Source: Bacteroidales bacterium
GTDB lineage: Bacteria > Bacteroidota > Bacteroidia > Bacteroidales > F082
Direction: 5' to 3'
Assembly (NCBI GenBank): GCA_017477425.1
Contig: JAFUVT010000002.1
Coordinates: 1 to 64,000, forward strand
DNA length: 64,000 nucleotides
This document shows positions 23,897 through 31,930 of this stretch, piece after piece. Numbering within the stretch: the stretch's first letter is position 1; each line of letters starts with the position of its first letter. The notes beneath the pieces are model-generated. The model did no database searches. It was not told the origin of the DNA and was given only the letters and a program-made list of their open reading frames with translations. The position numbers and the translations under genes are program-made.

Positions 23897-26188
23897 TTAA
23901 CGTTCGGTGATTGTATAGTCTGTCACTTTCCCGTCTCTCCAAGTGCACTCCACCACCTTGCCGCCACGGGCGCACAGTCCCTTGAAATGCCCGCTTTGCC
24001 ACACCGAAGGCAAGGCAGGCAACAACTCGATTTTCCCGTCGTGGCTTTGCAACAACATCTCGGCAATGCCCGCCGTGCCGCCCAAGTTGCCGTCGATTTG
24101 GAACGGCGGATGGGCGCAGAAGAGGTTCGGATAAGAGCCCGCATGATGCTGTCCCGTGCTATCAATGGCAGGTTGCAACAGGTTTTTCAACAATTGGTAA
24201 GCATGGTCGCCGTCGCCAAGGCGCGCCCAAAAACAGATTTTCCAGGCCCGCGACCAGCCCGTGCCTTCGTCGCCGCGACGGAGCAAGGTCTCGCGGCAAG
24301 CCTCCATCAGTTCAGGCGTTTTCGTTTGGGTCAGCATCGTGCCTGGATACAGCCCAAAGAGATGCGACACGTGGCGGTGCTGTGGTTCCACTTCCTTGTA
24401 GTCCTGCAGCCATTCCTGCAAATAGCCCTGCTCGCTGACCTGCATCGGCGGGAAATGGGATTTCGCGACGCGCAGGCTGTCGGAGAAGTCCACATCCACA
24501 CCCAAAATCGCTGCCGACTGGCAAACCACATCATACAACTCGCTGACAATCTGCACATCCATCGTGCTGCCCATACACACGCTGACAGGCGTGCTGTCGT
24601 TGAGGTAAAAGGAATTCTCCGGCGATGTCGTCGGGGCAGTGACGAGCCAGCTGTGCTCGGGGTCCTCAATCATCGCATCGAGGAAAAAGAGGGCGGCTTC
24701 TTTCATTAATGGATAAGCCTCGCGAAGGAAAGCAGTGTCGTGCGTGAACTCGAAATGCTGCCAAGCGTGCAGGGCCAGCCAAGCCCCGCCCGTGTTGGTG
24801 GCGCCCCAAGAAGGGTGCTCGCCCGGAGCCGTGAAGCCCCACGGGTTGCTGACCACATGGGCACACCAGCCTCGGGCACCGTAGAACGACTGGGCGGTTT
24901 TTCGGCCTGAAGGCATCAGGCTTTGCGCAAAGCGAATCAAAGGCAAGTGGAGTTCCGAGAGGTTGCAGACCTCGCAGGGCCAATGGTTCATCTCCACATT
25001 AATATTAAGGTGATAGTCGCCGTTCCAAGGCGTTTGGATCGTATTGGCCCACAAACCTTGCAGGTTGGGAGGCAACAAATCCTCGCGCGTCGAACTGATG
25101 AGGAGATAGCGTCCATAATGGAAATAGCATACAGGCAGCCAAGGGTCATCGTTTTCGAGGAAAGCCTGCCAATGCTCATCCAAAGTAAAGTCTTGGTTTT
25201 CTTTTGGTTCACCGACCTGCAATTCCACACGGTCAAATAGCTCATGATGGGCTTTCAGATGGTCGCTTCTTACTGCATCGAAGCCTTTTGCAATGGCCGC
25301 TTTCAAGTGTTCGTTGACATATTTTTCAGGGTCGGCGCACATGAAATCGGTGGCGGCACAAAAATAGATGACGGTTTCGTTGTTTTCGGTAACCGTTTGT
25401 GCTTTGGCGTAGTAACGCATCCCTTCGATGCCTTCTACGTTGCTGTCCAGCTGACCGAACATCGCCACGCCATCGGCATCGGTGACGACTTGGGCGTTTT
25501 CGGGGCGAGAGAGGTTGATTGAGAACAGGGGGCAGGTCGTTGAGCTTGTCGAAACGCCGTCTTTTTTTGGGGTCGGCCCTTCGACAGGCTCAGGGACCTT
25601 AGATTCGACAGGCTCAGGGACCTTAACTATTATTACCGCCACATCATCCGTCCGAGAAATGAAAGCCTCGCGCTCGTAATGTTGATCGCCTTTGTCAAAT
25701 GTAACCTTATGCGTGGCATCATCGAGGCAAAGCGTGCGTCGGTAATCGGTAACTCGCGAAGTGTCAGGATACTCGAAATCGATGGTCATCATTCCCAAAG
25801 TCTGATAGCAGCCAAACGGCACGTTGGCGCCCTGGCCATGGCCCGAGCCTGCGCCGCCACAGACGAAGGTCTCATACATCAGCTGCTGCGCCTCGTCGTT
25901 TTTGCCTTCCATCAGCAGACGTCTGATTTCGGGCAGCGACTGCAAGGCCAAGGGATTGCTGTCGTCAGCAGGCGCACCGCTCCATAAAGTGATGTCGTTC
26001 AGCACGATGGTCTCCTGCTCCACTCCGCCATCGGGCATCATCCCGAGGTGGCCATTGCCCAAAGGGAAGCACTCCTCCCAGATTTGGGCGGGAGCGGTAT
26101 AAGTCAGGTTCCAAGGCTCGTCTTGGGCTTGCCTTTGGCAGCCGATGAAGGTGAGGAAGGAGATGATGAGAAGATAGCATTTTTTCAT
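23897..26188 (-). CDS. GH95 family alpha-L-fucosidase, lipoprotein
   Basis: 763 residues from the ATG at 26188, which gives a lipoprotein signal ([17 protein letters not shown]); the upstream start at 26218 adds residues with no signal. The family 95 N-terminal motif [13 protein letters not shown] is near residue 40; the catalytic barrel shows [22 protein letters not shown] (with the likely acid Glu) and, near the end, [18 protein letters not shown]95 enzymes release alpha-1,2-linked fucose (some act on L-galactose) from host or plant glycans by inversion. It acts outside or in the periplasm. Residues about 190-225 are an in-frame repeat insertion (PEPVE units) between conserved blocks. Confidence 0.92.
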   Translation of the reverse strand: MKKCYLLIISFLTFIGCQRQAQDEPWNLTYTAPAQIWEECFPLGNGHLGMMPDGGVEQETIVLNDITLWSGAPADDSNPLALQSLPEIRRLLMEGKNDEAQQLMYETFVCGGAGSGHGQGANVPFGCYQTLGMMTIDFEYPDTSRVTDYRRTLCLDDATHKVTFDKGDQHYEREAFISRTDDVAVIIVKVPEPVESKVPEPVEGPTPKKDGVSTSSTTCPLFSINLSRPENAQVVTDADGVAMFGQLDSNVEGIEGMRYYAKAQTVTENNETVIYFCAATDFMCADPEKYVNEHLKAAIAKGFDAVRSDHLKAHHELFDRVELQVGEPKENQDFTLDEHWQAFLENDDPWLPVCYFHYGRYLLISSTREDLLPPNLQGLWANTIQTPWNGDYHLNINVEMNHWPCEVCNLSELHLPLIRFAQSLMPSGRKTAQSFYGARGWCAHVVSNPWGFTAPGEHPSWGATNTGGAWLALHAWQHFEFTHDTAFLREAYPLMKEAALFFLDAMIEDPEHSWLVTAPTTSPENSFYLNDSTPVSVCMGSTMDVQIVSELYDVVCQSAAILGVDVDFSDSLRVAKSHFPPMQVSEQGYLQEWLQDYKEVEPQHRHVSHLFGLYPGTMLTQTKTPELMEACRETLLRRGDEGTGWSRAWKICFWARLGDGDHAYQLLKNLLQPAIDSTGQHHAGSYPNLFCAHPPFQIDGNLGGTAGIAEMLLQSHDGKIELLPALPSVWQSGHFKGLCARGGKVVECTWRDGKVTDYTITER
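25534..25626. repeat. Repeat inserted in frame in the GH95 gene
   Basis: Two 24-bp units of CGACAGGCTCAGGGACCTTA plus an opposing half (GAGCTTGTCGAAAC at 25542-25555). On the coding strand it reads [16 protein letters not shown] and VSTSSTT. The same element, in a different frame, interrupts the transporter gene at 42408-42482. Confidence 0.85.
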
Positions 26189-26254
26189 GGCGAGGGCAAT
26201 TTTGGCAAAGATACTCATTATTTTGACATGGGGCAGGAGCCATAGGGCATCGCC

Positions 26255-27532
26255 TCAAAGGATTCTCCCTAGCGCTTCCTTCACGATGCTCCGTGGGCAA
26301 CCGATGTTCATGCGGACAAATCCCTCTCCGCCTTGGCCGTACATGGCACCGTTGCTCAACAGGAGTCCGGCTTGGGCAGAAAAGAACTTCATCAGAGCCT
26401 CCTGCGACAGCCCCATAGCACGGCAATCGAGCCAAACCAAGAAAGAGGCTTGAGGCGGGACGGCCTTGATGCCCAGACTTTGCTTGGAGAAGAAATCGAC
26501 GACCTCACGGACGTTGCCTTGAAGGTATTCACGGAGCGACAGCAGCCAGGGTGCCCCTTCCGTATATGCCGCGATTGTGGCGACCAGACTGGCGATAGGT
26601 GCCTCGTCGAGTTTGGCATCCTTGAGTTGCTTCAGATAAGGTTCTCTCAGCGCCTTGTTGGGGATGACGCAATAGGCGGTCATCGACACGCCGGCCAGGT
26701 TGAACGACTTGGTCGGGCCGGCGAAGACCATTCCGATGGCAGCCGCATCGTCGCTGACACTACAGAACGGGGTATGCTGGTAGCCAGGAAGGGTGAGGTC
26801 CGCATGAATCTCATCAGAGATGACGATTACCCCTTTCTGGCGACAAAGCGAGGCGATGCGCCTGAGCGCCTCAGAATCCCAGATGATACCGGCGGGATTG
26901 TGGGGGTTGCAAAGGACCAGCATCTTAGCATCGGTATCCGAGAGCAGCCGCTCCAGCCCATTGAGATCCATCCGATAGCGTTCGCCATCGAAGAGCAGCG
27001 GGTTGTCGATGACCTTACACCCCAACCGCTCTGCGTACATTCGGAAGAGGTTGTAGACAGGCGGCATGACGATGATGCTGTCGCCCGGATTGGTAAAGGT
27101 GAGGTAAGCCTGATTGATGGAGGTGATGACGCCCGGGCAGTAGGCGACCCATTCTTTCTCGGCCTTCCAGTCGTGCATCTCTTTTTCCCAGCCGATGATA
27201 CTCTGGTAGTATTCTTCCGGTGTCATGGTATAGCCCAGCGCGTCGCGACTCAACCGTTCCTTCAACGCCGATGACACGGCAGGGGCGGTGCGGAAGTCCA
27301 TGTCGGCGATCCACATAGGAATCTGTCCCTCAGTCGCGCGTTCGTGCTTAATGCTCCATGTCCCGGAGCGGTCGATGATTTCGTCAAAGTCCCATTTGCC
27401 GTTGTCGCCTTCATGTCCGCCGTCGATGGCGAAAGGACGGGTGCATCCCGTCGCCAGGCCACCGAGAGAGGGCAACAAGGCCGCTGCACAAGCCGCTGCC
27501 GAAGCGACTTTAATGAATTCTCGTCTTTCCAT
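26255..27532 (-). CDS. MalY/PatB-type PLP-dependent aminotransferase or C-S lyase, exported
   Basis: 425 residues from the ATG at 27532, beginning MERREFIKVASAAACAAALLPSLG, a twin-arginine-like export signal, possibly with a lipobox (GLATGC). The rest is a complete fold-type I PLP enzyme of the MalY/PatB group: WIADMDFRTAPAV, ALGYTMTPEEYY, CNPHNPAGIIW, SDEIHADL and the PLP lysine in GPTKSFNLAG. Such enzymes are cystathionine beta-lyase-like or aminotransferases; export is odd for a PLP enzyme. The promoter box ends 8 bp before the ATG, which rules out the longer ORF and implies an almost leaderless message. Confidence 0.8.
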   Translation of the reverse strand: MERREFIKVASAAACAAALLPSLGGLATGCTRPFAIDGGHEGDNGKWDFDEIIDRSGTWSIKHERATEGQIPMWIADMDFRTAPAVSSALKERLSRDALGYTMTPEEYYQSIIGWEKEMHDWKAEKEWVAYCPGVITSINQAYLTFTNPGDSIIVMPPVYNLFRMYAERLGCKVIDNPLLFDGERYRMDLNGLERLLSDTDAKMLVLCNPHNPAGIIWDSEALRRIASLCRQKGVIVISDEIHADLTLPGYQHTPFCSVSDDAAAIGMVFAGPTKSFNLAGVSMTAYCVIPNKALREPYLKQLKDAKLDEAPIASLVATIAAYTEGAPWLLSLREYLQGNVREVVDFFSKQSLGIKAVPPQASFLVWLDCRAMGLSQEALMKFFSAQAGLLLSNGAMYGQGGEGFVRMNIGCPRSIVKEALGRIL

Positions 27533-27539
27533 AGTGGTG

Positions 27540-27547
27540 CAAAGATA
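27540..27547 (-). promoter_or_regulatory. -7 box abutting the MalY-like start codon
   Basis: TATCTTTG on the minus strand (CAAAGATA on plus), 8 bp before the ATG at 27532. Transcription would start only a few bases before, or at, the start codon. Confidence 0.6.
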
Positions 27548-27670
27548 GGCTTTTATGAGAATCTTGGCAGGTTTTTTTTGATAAACTTCCTCTGTTCGAT
27601 TTGGCAGGCCAGCGCACCCAACCCAGACGAGATTTGGTAATTTCATTATTTGTTGATTATCATCAATAAA

Positions 27671-27748
27671 TCCGACAGCAAACGACTACTATCGACTACA
27701 AACGTTTGTTCAACGGCTTAGTCTTGACAATGGTTGCATCTTTGCAAC
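27671..27748 (+). promoter_or_regulatory. Shared upstream element, copy 2
   Basis: CCGACAGCAAACGACTACTA, then TCGACTACAAACGTTTGTTC, AACGG, TTGAC and CATCTTTGCAAC. It aligns without gaps with copy 3 (28620-28696) and with copy 1 except for copy 1's extra 11 bases. CATCTTTG acts as the -7 box, 22 bp before the ATG at 27771. In this copy the inverted repeat is imperfect (CTATCG for CTGTCG). Confidence 0.75.
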
Positions 27749-27770
27749 ACAATCGAACAAAACAAAGAAA

Positions 27771-28238
27771 ATGGAAGAACTACAACAAGGGGCATTTGGG
27801 CCTATCTACACCCAATTCAAGAACAAACCGAAAGAAGCCATGACCCACCTATGCAATGTAAAAGACGGAGAATGTCCAAAAGCCTTCTATCGTGAAGATG
27901 TCGGATTTGTTGATTTCGTTTGGGGAAAGCCAAACGACAAAACCACTGGCAAAGGTGGCTTTGGATTATCGCACATCCTCACAGACCACGGCGACGAAAT
28001 CAAGGATTTCAATATCCACCCAATTGATTTCATCCTTATGATTATGAATTTCGGTAAACTTAATACAGAAGGAAAGAAAAGCAGGATTTACCTTGAAGGA
28101 AAAGAGTTCAGGCTAATTGTCACCACTGAATGGTACGGAAAGTCGAAGCAACTGCTACTTACAGCATTCGACCTACGCCCTATATCAAGAAAAAATCCGC
28201 AGCGGGCAAATGAAATGAAAAAAGCCCCTAAAAGATAG
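27771..28238 (+). CDS. Free-standing PBECR/barnase-colicin E5-like putative endoribonuclease, locus 2 (155 aa)
   Basis: 155 residues. The pattern FGPIYTQFKNKPKEAMTHL ... GFVDFVWGK ... GFGLSHIL ... LLLTAFDLRP matches the phage barnase-EndoU-colicin E5/D-RelE-like nuclease domains found at the C-termini of Bacteroidota phage head and polyvalent proteins, here as a separate gene with nothing fused. The conserved His in GLSHIL and basic residues are candidate active-site residues; catalysis is inferred. It shares about 45% identity by eye with the protein at 28718. The stop codon lies inside a bidirectional terminator hairpin. No antitoxin protein gene is adjacent. Confidence 0.65.
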   Translation: MEELQQGAFGPIYTQFKNKPKEAMTHLCNVKDGECPKAFYREDVGFVDFVWGKPNDKTTGKGGFGLSHILTDHGDEIKDFNIHPIDFILMIMNFGKLNTEGKKSRIYLEGKEFRLIVTTEWYGKSKQLLLTAFDLRPISRKNPQRANEMKKAPKR

Positions 28239-28318
28239 GAGCTTTTATTCTTTGTCGCTATCTCCGCAAGGATACTCGTAGGATCGATTTTACGGTCAGC
28301 CCTGTTTACTGGCCAACG
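28215..28318 (-). ncRNA. Putative convergent small RNA, locus 2
   Basis: On the minus strand, TTG, 19 bases, then TAATTTTG (28332-28325) form a consensus promoter; the RNA would start near 28318 and end at the hairpin AAAAGCCCCTA/TAGGAGCTTTT (28220-28246), which ends in a T run on this strand and overlaps the last codons of the nuclease gene. About 100 nt. Its 5' TGTCGT can pair with GCGACA near its 3' end, closing a single domain. No ORF of note inside. Confidence 0.5.
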
Positions 28319-28565
28319 ACACTGCAAAATTACAACTTTTTATTGAGCCCGCAAGGGGTTGGTTGATATTTCTTTTTTCCTCTTTTTTGTCGGCAGGGGT
28401 TCACACCGCCTGCCTCATAGCGGGCTGCCGTCCCTTCGGGACTTGGGCTGACGCTCGTGGGTTTGCTGACGCTGGATGGCGGGGATTGAAATCGCCCGAT
28501 GAGATATTGTCGCCCCTTCAGGGCTCGGATGGTCCCTCCTACCCTACACCGACACGGAACGGCAA
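28315..28565. repeat. 250-bp direct repeat, copy A
   Basis: About 90% identical by eye to 29220-29471. It contains the promoter of the convergent RNA, the two-hairpin element (28392-28447) and further small palindromes (GTCCCTTCGGGAC, GGCGGGGATTGAAATCGCCC). No ORF is supportable. It fills the space between the two PBECR genes. Confidence 0.85.
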
Positions 28566-28619
28566 AGCCACCACCCTTTGCCGTTATTTCAGACAAAAAA
28601 ATCATTATCAACTATTTAC

Positions 28620-28696
28620 CCGACAGCAAACGACTACTGTCGACTACAAACGTTTAATCTACGGATAGGTTTTGACGGAAAGCGTTTCTTTGCAAC
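28620..28696 (+). promoter_or_regulatory. Shared upstream element, copy 3
   Basis: CCGACAGCAAACGACTACTG, then TCGACTACAAACGTTTAATC, TACGG, TTTTGACGG and GCGTTTCTTTGCAACG. Perfect CGACAG/CTGTCG inverted repeat with a 10-base spacer, plus the palindrome AAACGTTT. TTTCTTTG is the -7 box; the ATG follows at 28718. Confidence 0.75.
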
Positions 28697-28717
28697 GAAT
28701 TCATAAAAGCAACAACA

Positions 28718-29143
28718 ATGGACGAGTTACAACAAGGGTTATTTGGCCCAATCTTCACCCAATTCAAAGGCAGGCCCAAAGAAGCCATCCTATTTCTCAG
28801 ACAACAGCAAAAAGGCGAGTGTATAGCATCCCTTCATCGTGATGACATTGGAGACATCGACATCGTTTGGGGCGAAGTGACAGACCCCGTAAAACACAAA
28901 GGCTACGGTCTATCACACATCATTGACAAACACGAGGCCAACATCAACCGGCTTGGATTTCAGATAGAAGATTTCATCCCCATCATTGTTCAATATGGCA
29001 ACTTCAACCTGAAAAAGTCGGACAGTCAGAAAATGGTATTTGAAAGCAGAAGCTTTCGTTTTGTTGTGGCCATTCAAAAAGGCAATGGGGACACTAAAAA
29101 CTGGCTTTTAACGGCATTTGACTTAACACAAAAGCCGAAGTAA
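28718..29143 (+). CDS. Free-standing PBECR/barnase-colicin E5-like putative endoribonuclease, locus 3 (141 aa)
   Basis: 141 residues, a diverged tandem copy of the protein at 27771: FGPIFTQFKGRPKEAI, GDIDIVWGE, GYGLSHIIDKH and NWLLTAFDLT are shared. This one is nearer the common form of the phage-protein domain (K-G-R-P-K-E-A, D-I-D-I-V-W-G). No signal peptide, no partner ORF. It ends in a terminator (29132-29154) used in both directions. It is flanked on both sides by the 250-bp repeats. Predicted RNase by fold family; activity and target are inference. Confidence 0.68.
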   Translation: MDELQQGLFGPIFTQFKGRPKEAILFLRQQQKGECIASLHRDDIGDIDIVWGEVTDPVKHKGYGLSHIIDKHEANINRLGFQIEDFIPIIVQYGNFNLKKSDSQKMVFESRSFRFVVAIQKGNGDTKNWLLTAFDLTQKPK

Positions 29144-29223
29144 AACTCCGGCTTATGTTTATCGTCACTGTCAAAAACATCGACGTTGACAGTCTTGCAT
29201 TGCCTACGCTGTACGGCAAAACG
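29127..29223 (-). ncRNA. Putative convergent small RNA, locus 3
   Basis: TTG, 19 bases, TAATTTTG (29237-29230 on the minus strand) and a terminator formed by AAGCCGaAG/CTcCGGCTT (29132-29154) ending in TTTTGTGTT on that strand. The roughly 95-nt RNA would contain a TTGCC/GGCAA hairpin and a strong ACTGTCAA/TTGACAGT hairpin before the terminator. Its sequence differs from locus 2 apart from the first bases (TGTCGTT), while promoter and layout are the same. Confidence 0.5.
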
Positions 29224-29471
29224 ACACTGCAAAATTACAACTTTTTCATGAGCCCGCAAGGGGCTTGGTTGATATTTCTTTTTTTCCTCTTTTTTGTCGG
29301 CAGGGGTTCACACCGCCTGCCTCATGGTGGTTACCGTCCCTTCGGGACTTGGGCTGCCGCTCGTGGGTTTGCTGACGCTGGATGGCGGGGATTGAAATCG
29401 CCCGATGAAACATTGTCGCCCCTTCAGGGTTTGGATGGTCCCTCCTACCCTGCACCGACACGGAACGGCAA
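29220..29471. repeat. 250-bp direct repeat, copy B
   Basis: Second copy of the element at 28315-28565, same orientation, 905 bp apart, including the convergent-RNA promoter and the two-hairpin element (29298-29350). The remaining 29472-29545 holds nothing I recognise. Confidence 0.85.
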
Positions 29472-29545
29472 CACCTGTGACCCTTGCCGTCATGACGGAC
29501 AGGGATCCGCCATCTCCTGAACGGCGAAGGACACACTAAACGGCA

Positions 29546-29860
29546 CTAATCCAATGACTCTGGAGCATCATCATCTTCTGCCCCGTCCTGCTTTGGACGA
29601 GTCAAGTCCTTGAAGATGTCGAGGAATGAGTTTTTGTTATAGAAGTAGCCTTCGTCTTCTTTGAATTTTTCCGCCAATACCGACAGACCGTAGTTGATGT
29701 ATTCTTCCATCGTAAGCATCAGCATGTTCACCGTTTCATTTACCGTCCGTTGGCCTTTGTCGAGGGCAATCCGATCAATGTCGGGAGTGCGGGCTACAAG
29801 CGAGATAAACAAGTATTCCCTGAGTTTCGGATATGCTTTCTTTCCTTTCTTGGAATCCAC
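29546..29860 (-). CDS. Small unknown protein at the end of the Argonaute-like operon (104 aa, start uncertain)
   Basis: 104 residues from a GTG at 29860, helical, with an acidic C-terminus. The frame is open further upstream to 29935 (residues ..NQPIQYWDN..) but has no ATG there, while an ATG at 29943, 3 bp after the previous stop, opens a different frame (MDESLQVMIASE). A +1 shift between them would give a protein of about 130 residues, so either a frameshift mutation, programmed frameshifting or GTG initiation is possible. No family recognised. Its place directly after the PIWI-like gene suggests a third component. Confidence 0.5.
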   Translation of the reverse strand: MDSKKGKKAYPKLREYLFISLVARTPDIDRIALDKGQRTVNETVNMLMLTMEEYINYGLSVLAEKFKEDEGYFYNKNSFLDIFKDLTRPKQDGAEDDDAPESLD

Positions 29861-29945
29861 ATTGTCCCAATACTGGATGGGCTGATTGCAATCTTTGATG
29901 TCACTTGCTCCGAAGCGATCATGACTTGCAAAGATTCATCCATGA

Positions 29946-31925
29946 TTATTTGTATGTAATTTCATTCCAATGTTTACTGAACGCCATTTCACTAACACCA
30001 TCCAAATATTCTTTCAAAAACTTGAACGGAAAAGGATACGTCATCATTTCATTCCAACGACCAAAACCATATTTCAACATAGCTACTATCTCTCTAATAT
30101 CATCGTCCACGACATCTTCATTCTCGATATGCAAAACAAATAATCGACGCACTCGTGGCATACGGTCCATTTTTGTACTTTTCATAATCTGCATGTTCTC
30201 GCTGTTTATTCCAGAAATGTACGCATAGGATGCATTTGGTTCTCCGTAAAGTCCATCCTCTTTCCACAAATGTAAACCAATATATCCTCTAAGATATTTA
30301 TGGACTTCTTTTTTTCTTTTGAACACTGATAACGGGAGGGTGTTACTTAAGATTTCGGCATAAGTTTCATCTATTAAACTAACGTCTAATATAGGTATCT
30401 CATCCGTATCAATGATTAGATACACGTTGCCTTTTTTCAGCATTGCCATATAATCTCTTGACCCTCGGATTCTATCATAATCATCAAAATGTAAACTATT
30501 GTGCGAGAAAGACTCGAAATCAACAGGCGATTGAGTGTTTGAGAAACCAAAGTCTTCAATTCTTACTGAGTTATTTGATTCAAGTTCCATTCTTGCTCCT
30601 AAAACAAATCCATCGTGGATTTTATATCTAACAAATTCCCAACCTTTAATCAAATTACATAATTCTAATGGCAAACACCTCTTAATCAGACAATCTTTAA
30701 CAAGTAGTTCTATTAAAACACGCCGTGCTTCTGCTTTTGCAAAGGCATCGTCCTTGGGATTATTATAAAATACCACATGTTGCATTGCTATACCTTCGTA
30801 TGCCAACCTATCCAATGATTGTGAATAAAAAGAATGAGGAGAATCTTCTTCTTTAGGCTCGCACAACTTGATTATCAAATCCGCTTTATTTGGTTTTAAC
30901 GGAAAAATAATTGTGTTTTCCATTACCTCCTGCAATCTCTCTTCAATTTCTTGTATTAGTGCTTTTGAGGCATCCCCAAACGGATTCTCAATATAAATTC
31001 TCTTCTCTTTAAGATAATCAAGCAGAAACCTTAACATGGTTTTATCAGTTTTGTATTCATCATACAATAACACTTCAAAACCTGCAAACTGAAGGTTTAC
31101 AATTCCTGCAAATCTTTCGTTAACCGAATCGACAACTTGAGATATGGCAAACAATCGTCCATGAGTATAATTTTCTGGATTGTAAGGCCAATATGGAACC
31201 ATGTTGTGATTATCAGAGAATCTTTTCTTTTGAACATACAATTTATCCAAATCAAACTTTCCAACATTTATGTCTTTTCTAATCACAACTGGTTTTATAG
31301 ATTGCCCTGACCACCATTGTCCAAGAATATCATCGCCAACTTGAAAAACACAATGGTGCTTATGCCTCAATTCATCTATGTTTCTGGGACTCGAAAAAGA
31401 AGTTGTTTTAGCAATTAGATTGAGATACTCATTAACTTCTACCTTTAAGCAAACCAGCTCTTTCCTGCTTTTTGGAATCAGAAAATTCCTATCATCGCAT
31501 ATCAACAATTTACCATCATTATACATCATTTGCCCCGTTTTCAGCCCTCCCAACGAATTGATTGCTAATGAGGCAAAAATACGCTGTTTAAGAATTTGAT
31601 TGTACTCATCCAAACAATCAATTTTAGAACAAATCCTTTCGTATTCTCTAACGCTATTTAAAACCGCATAAGAATTGTCCTTTTTCGCTAATACAAAAAA
31701 TTTGACAAATGGCATTTGTCGGGTATCCCATCTTGCCCTAATCCCAGCAACAGATATGAAAGGCAAATCGGACAATTGTTCATATGCTAGATTCTTAAAT
31801 TCCTTATTCGCGCTATAGTAGGACACTATTGCATATTCAGAAAAGAACGCTTTTTCATCCACCATGACTCTGATCCTATTGGTGGTAACTGGCCATTCTT
31901 TTATCTCATCAAAGCTGACTTTCAT
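29946..31925 (-). CDS. Argonaute/PIWI-like protein, DdmE-like
   Basis: 659 residues from the ATG at 31925, 5 bp after the helicase stop. The second half looks like MID-PIWI: LIIKLCEPKEED then YEGIAMQHVVF (MID-type Rossmann strand and guide-end pocket region), and a C-terminal MDRMPRVRRLFVLHIEN ... PFPFKFLKEYLDGVSE that parallels the close of PIWI domains. The catalytic DEDX tetrad of active Argonautes is not evident. Size and pairing with a helicase-nuclease match DdmE (about 680 aa) of Vibrio cholerae, a catalytically inactive, DNA-guided Argonaute that targets plasmids. The alternative is a pPIWI-RE protein. The call is from architecture, not alignment. Confidence 0.6.
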   Translation of the reverse strand: MKVSFDEIKEWPVTTNRIRVMVDEKAFFSEYAIVSYYSANKEFKNLAYEQLSDLPFISVAGIRARWDTRQMPFVKFFVLAKKDNSYAVLNSVREYERICSKIDCLDEYNQILKQRIFASLAINSLGGLKTGQMMYNDGKLLICDDRNFLIPKSRKELVCLKVEVNEYLNLIAKTTSFSSPRNIDELRHKHHCVFQVGDDILGQWWSGQSIKPVVIRKDINVGKFDLDKLYVQKKRFSDNHNMVPYWPYNPENYTHGRLFAISQVVDSVNERFAGIVNLQFAGFEVLLYDEYKTDKTMLRFLLDYLKEKRIYIENPFGDASKALIQEIEERLQEVMENTIIFPLKPNKADLIIKLCEPKEEDSPHSFYSQSLDRLAYEGIAMQHVVFYNNPKDDAFAKAEARRVLIELLVKDCLIKRCLPLELCNLIKGWEFVRYKIHDGFVLGARMELESNNSVRIEDFGFSNTQSPVDFESFSHNSLHFDDYDRIRGSRDYMAMLKKGNVYLIIDTDEIPILDVSLIDETYAEILSNTLPLSVFKRKKEVHKYLRGYIGLHLWKEDGLYGEPNASYAYISGINSENMQIMKSTKMDRMPRVRRLFVLHIENEDVVDDDIREIVAMLKYGFGRWNEMMTYPFPFKFLKEYLDGVSEMAFSKHWNEITYK

Positions 31926-31930
31926 ACTAT

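Noticed and set aside
29546..29860. Calling the small operon-end gene an antitoxin
   Set aside because: There is no DNA-binding motif or toxin partner, only position. Left as unknown.
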